Of a stretch of 39,039 bases of DNA, positions 37,507 to 39,039 are shown piece after piece. The notes under the pieces are model-generated. The model saw nothing but the letters and a program-made list of their open reading frames with translations. It did no database searches and had not been told where the DNA came from. This stretch comes from an uncultured Euryhalocaulis sp. GTDB lineage: Bacteria; Pseudomonadota; Alphaproteobacteria; Caulobacterales; Maricaulaceae. The stretch covers positions 1-39,039 of the forward strand of contig CAJXKJ010000027.1 of NCBI GenBank assembly GCA_913055605.1. Direction: 5' to 3'. Each line of letters begins with the position of its first letter. Position 1 is the stretch's first letter. Both the position numbers and the translations under genes were made by a program.

Positions 37507-38369
37507 TATTCGCCGCCCTTGTTCTCGTCTTCCGCCGGCGCTTCAGCCTCGGCGGGAGCCGCTTCGGCCTCGGCCGCGCCCGCAGCCTCCGCTTCGGCGG
37601 CGGTGTTTTCGACGGCCTCTTCGGCCGGAGCCGCCTCGGCGTTTTCTTCGGCCGGAGCCTCCTCAGCCGGAGCCTCGGCCGGGGCCGCGCCACCCAGCGC
37701 GCGGAATGCGCCCGGGACCGGCAGTTCGACCTCGCCCACGCCCTTCACGGCGTCGCGGACCTCGATCCAGCCGCCCTTGGGGCCGGGAACCGCGCCGCGG
37801 ACCATGATCAGGCCGCGTTCGACGTCCACGCGCACCACTTCCAGGTTCTGGGTGGTGACGCGGGTCGCGCCCATATGGCCGGCCATCTTCTTGCCTTTGA
37901 AGACGCGGCCCGGATCCTGGTTCTGACCGGTGGAGCCATGCGAGCGGTGGCTGATCGACACGCCGTGCGAGGCGCGCAGACCGCCGAAATTGTGCCGCTT
38001 CATGGCGCCGGCGAAGCCCTTGCCGATGGAGGTGCCGGCGACGTCGACATACTGGCCCGGGACGAAATGGTCGGCGGTCAGCTCGGAGCCGACATCGATC
38101 AGATTGTCGGCGCTGACGCGGAATTCCGCGACCTTCATCTTCGGTTCGACGGACGCCTTGGCGAAATGCTCGCGCTGCGCCTTGGGCGTGCGCGAGGCCT
38201 TGGCCGCGCCCGAGCCCAGTTGCAGCGAGACATAGCCGTCGCGCTCTTCGGTGCGGTGCGCCACCACCTGGCAGGTTTCCAGCGAGAGCACGGTGACGGG
38301 CACATGGGCGCCGTCTTCCGCGAACACGCGGCTCATGCCGATCTTTTTGGCGAGTAGGCCGGTACGCAT
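37506..38369 (-). CDS. rplC: 50S ribosomal protein L3 with long acidic tail
   Basis: L3 is an assembly initiator near the peptidyl transferase centre. Residues 1-225 are a standard L3, with [20 protein letters not shown] and [20 protein letters not shown]. Residues 226-287 form an Ala/Glu/Pro-rich tail ([20 protein letters not shown] and similar), strongly acidic and probably disordered, on what is otherwise a basic protein. Shorter tails occur in other alphaproteobacteria. It starts three bases after rpsJ ends. Confidence 0.97.
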   Translation of the reverse strand: MRTGLLAKKIGMSRVFAEDGAHVPVTVLSLETCQVVAHRTEERDGYVSLQLGSGAAKASRTPKAQREHFAKASVEPKMKVAEFRVSADNLIDVGSELTADHFVPGQYVDVAGTSIGKGFAGAMKRHNFGGLRASHGVSISHRSHGSTGQNQDPGRVFKGKKMAGHMGATRVTTQNLEVVRVDVERGLIMVRGAVPGPKGGWIEVRDAVKGVGEVELPVPGAFRALGGAAPAEAPAEEAPAEENAEAAPAEEAVENTAAEAEAAGAAEAEAAPAEAEAPAEDENKGGE

Positions 38370-38372
38370 CTC

Positions 38373-38687
38373 TTACGCTCCCAGCTTGATCTCGACGTCG
38401 ACGCCGGCAGCCAGGTCGAGCTTCATCAGCGCGTCCACGGTCTGCGGCGTGGGATCGACGATGTCCAAGAGCCGCTTATGGGTGCGGACCTCGAACTGTT
38501 CGCGAGACTTCTTGTCGACGTGCGGGGACCGGTTCACCGTGAACCGCTCGATCCGCGTCGGCAGCGGAATGGGCCCGAGCACCGTGGCGCCGGTGCGCTT
38601 GGCGGTCGATACGATCTCGCGCGCGGAATTATCCAGCACGCGGTGATCGAACGCCTTCAGGCGAATACGAATGCTCTGACGTTCCAT
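38373..38687 (-). CDS. rpsJ: 30S ribosomal protein S10
   Basis: S10 lies in the 30S head and is also NusE, part of antitermination complexes. The 104-residue protein begins [19 protein letters not shown] and has [20 protein letters not shown]. It is the first gene of the S10 operon and follows tuf after a 110-base structured gap. Confidence 0.98.
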   Translation of the reverse strand: MERQSIRIRLKAFDHRVLDNSAREIVSTAKRTGATVLGPIPLPTRIERFTVNRSPHVDKKSREQFEVRTHKRLLDIVDPTPQTVDALMKLDLAAGVDVEIKLGA

Positions 38688-38702
38688 CTGCGTTCAATCC
38701 AG

Positions 38703-38787
38703 AACCGGGAAACCGATAAGCAAGGGCGCATCCGCGCCGTTGGCTTTCGCTTCCTGTCGTCTGCTCCCTTGCTCTCGTTACCCGGTT
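38703..38787 (-). promoter_or_regulatory. Long imperfect hairpin between tuf and rpsJ
   Basis: Three nested arms pair: AACCGGG with CCCGGTT (38703-38709 and 38781-38787), AAC with GTT (38711-38713 and 38777-38779), and AGCAAGGG with CCCTTGCT (38719-38726 and 38766-38773), about 18 bp in all around a 39-base loop. A competing small stem, GGCGC/GCGCC (38725-38738), overlaps the inner arm. It may be an S10-operon leader element or a processing or attenuation site after tuf. Confidence 0.5.
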
Positions 38788-38797
38788 TGTTGGTCTG

Positions 38798-39039
38798 CTA
38801 CTCGATGATCTTGGAGACGACGCCCGCGCCGACCGTCCGGCCGCCTTCGCGAATGGCGAAGCGCAGGCCCTGGTCCATGGCGATCGGGGTGATCAGCTCC
38901 ACGGTCATTTCGACATTGTCGCCCGGCATCACCATTTCGGTGCCTTCCGGCAGGTGCACGATGCCGGTCACGTCGGTCGTGCGGAAATAGAATTGCGGGC
39001 GGTAGTTGGTGAAGAACGGCGTGTGACGGCCGCCTTCTT
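38798..39039 (-). CDS. tuf: Elongation factor Tu, C-terminal part
   Basis: Only the last 79 codons and the stop are inside the window. They encode EF-Tu domain 3 ([38 protein letters not shown], and the end [10 protein letters not shown]). EF-Tu delivers aminoacyl-tRNA to the ribosome as a GTP complex. Its place directly before rpsJ is the common str-S10 junction. Confidence 0.97.
   Translation of the reverse strand, partial: EGGRHTPFFTNYRPQFYFRTTDVTGIVHLPEGTEMVMPGDNVEMTVELITPIAMDQGLRFAIREGGRTVGAGVVSKIIE

Overview
This is a GC-rich bacterial chromosome segment from an alphaproteobacterium. The order guaB, MAPEG protein, rsmB, guaA is one I associate with that class. The S10-spc-alpha ribosomal cluster lacks rpmJ after secY and rpsD before rpoA, as is usual there. 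The tamAB, hspQ and DUF2259 genes agree. A Caulobacterales/Maricaulales/Hyphomonadales-type host is my best guess, but I cannot fix the genus.

Region 1 (1-2143) looks accessory. It holds two overlapping unrecognised genes, the second ending in a HEPN-like helical domain, then about 390 bp with only a degenerate coding remnant. It stops exactly at the 3' end of guaA, a known integration site for genomic islands. Region 2 (2144-13173) is housekeeping: guaA, a LysE-type exporter, rsmB, a MAPEG protein, guaB, rlmE and a Ppx/GppA phosphatase on the minus strand, and hspQ on the plus strand. It is interrupted by two plus-strand inserts. One is a pair of secreted SnoaL-like genes that share a three-fold repeated unit. 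The other is an AT-richer orphan gene for a small membrane-anchored protein.

Region 3 (13178-24565) carries tamA-tamB, both apparently with non-ATG starts, then a DUF2259 secreted protein, rarA, a DegP/DegQ protease, a GNAT acetyltransferase and a flavin-reductase-like PNPOx protein. Between rarA and degP, on the opposite strand, is a small secreted protein of unknown family built from six 17-residue repeats. Each repeat has a variable residue pair at its centre and an RTX-like Gly/Asp motif at its junction. I consider this the most unusual object in the window.

Region 4 (24618-39039) is the minus-strand translation cluster: tuf (partial), rpsJ-rplC-D-W-B-rpsS-rplV-rpsC-rplP-rpmC-rpsQ-rplN-X-E-rpsN-H-rplF-R-rpsE-rpmD-rplO-secY-adk, then rpsM-rpsK-rpoA-rplQ, closed by a hairpin terminator. 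Two structured intergenic leaders stand out, one between tuf and rpsJ and one between adk and rpsM. The latter follows a good sigma-70-like promoter. The window thus combines core purine synthesis, ribosome production and modification, outer-membrane biogenesis and protein quality control with a few recently inserted single genes.
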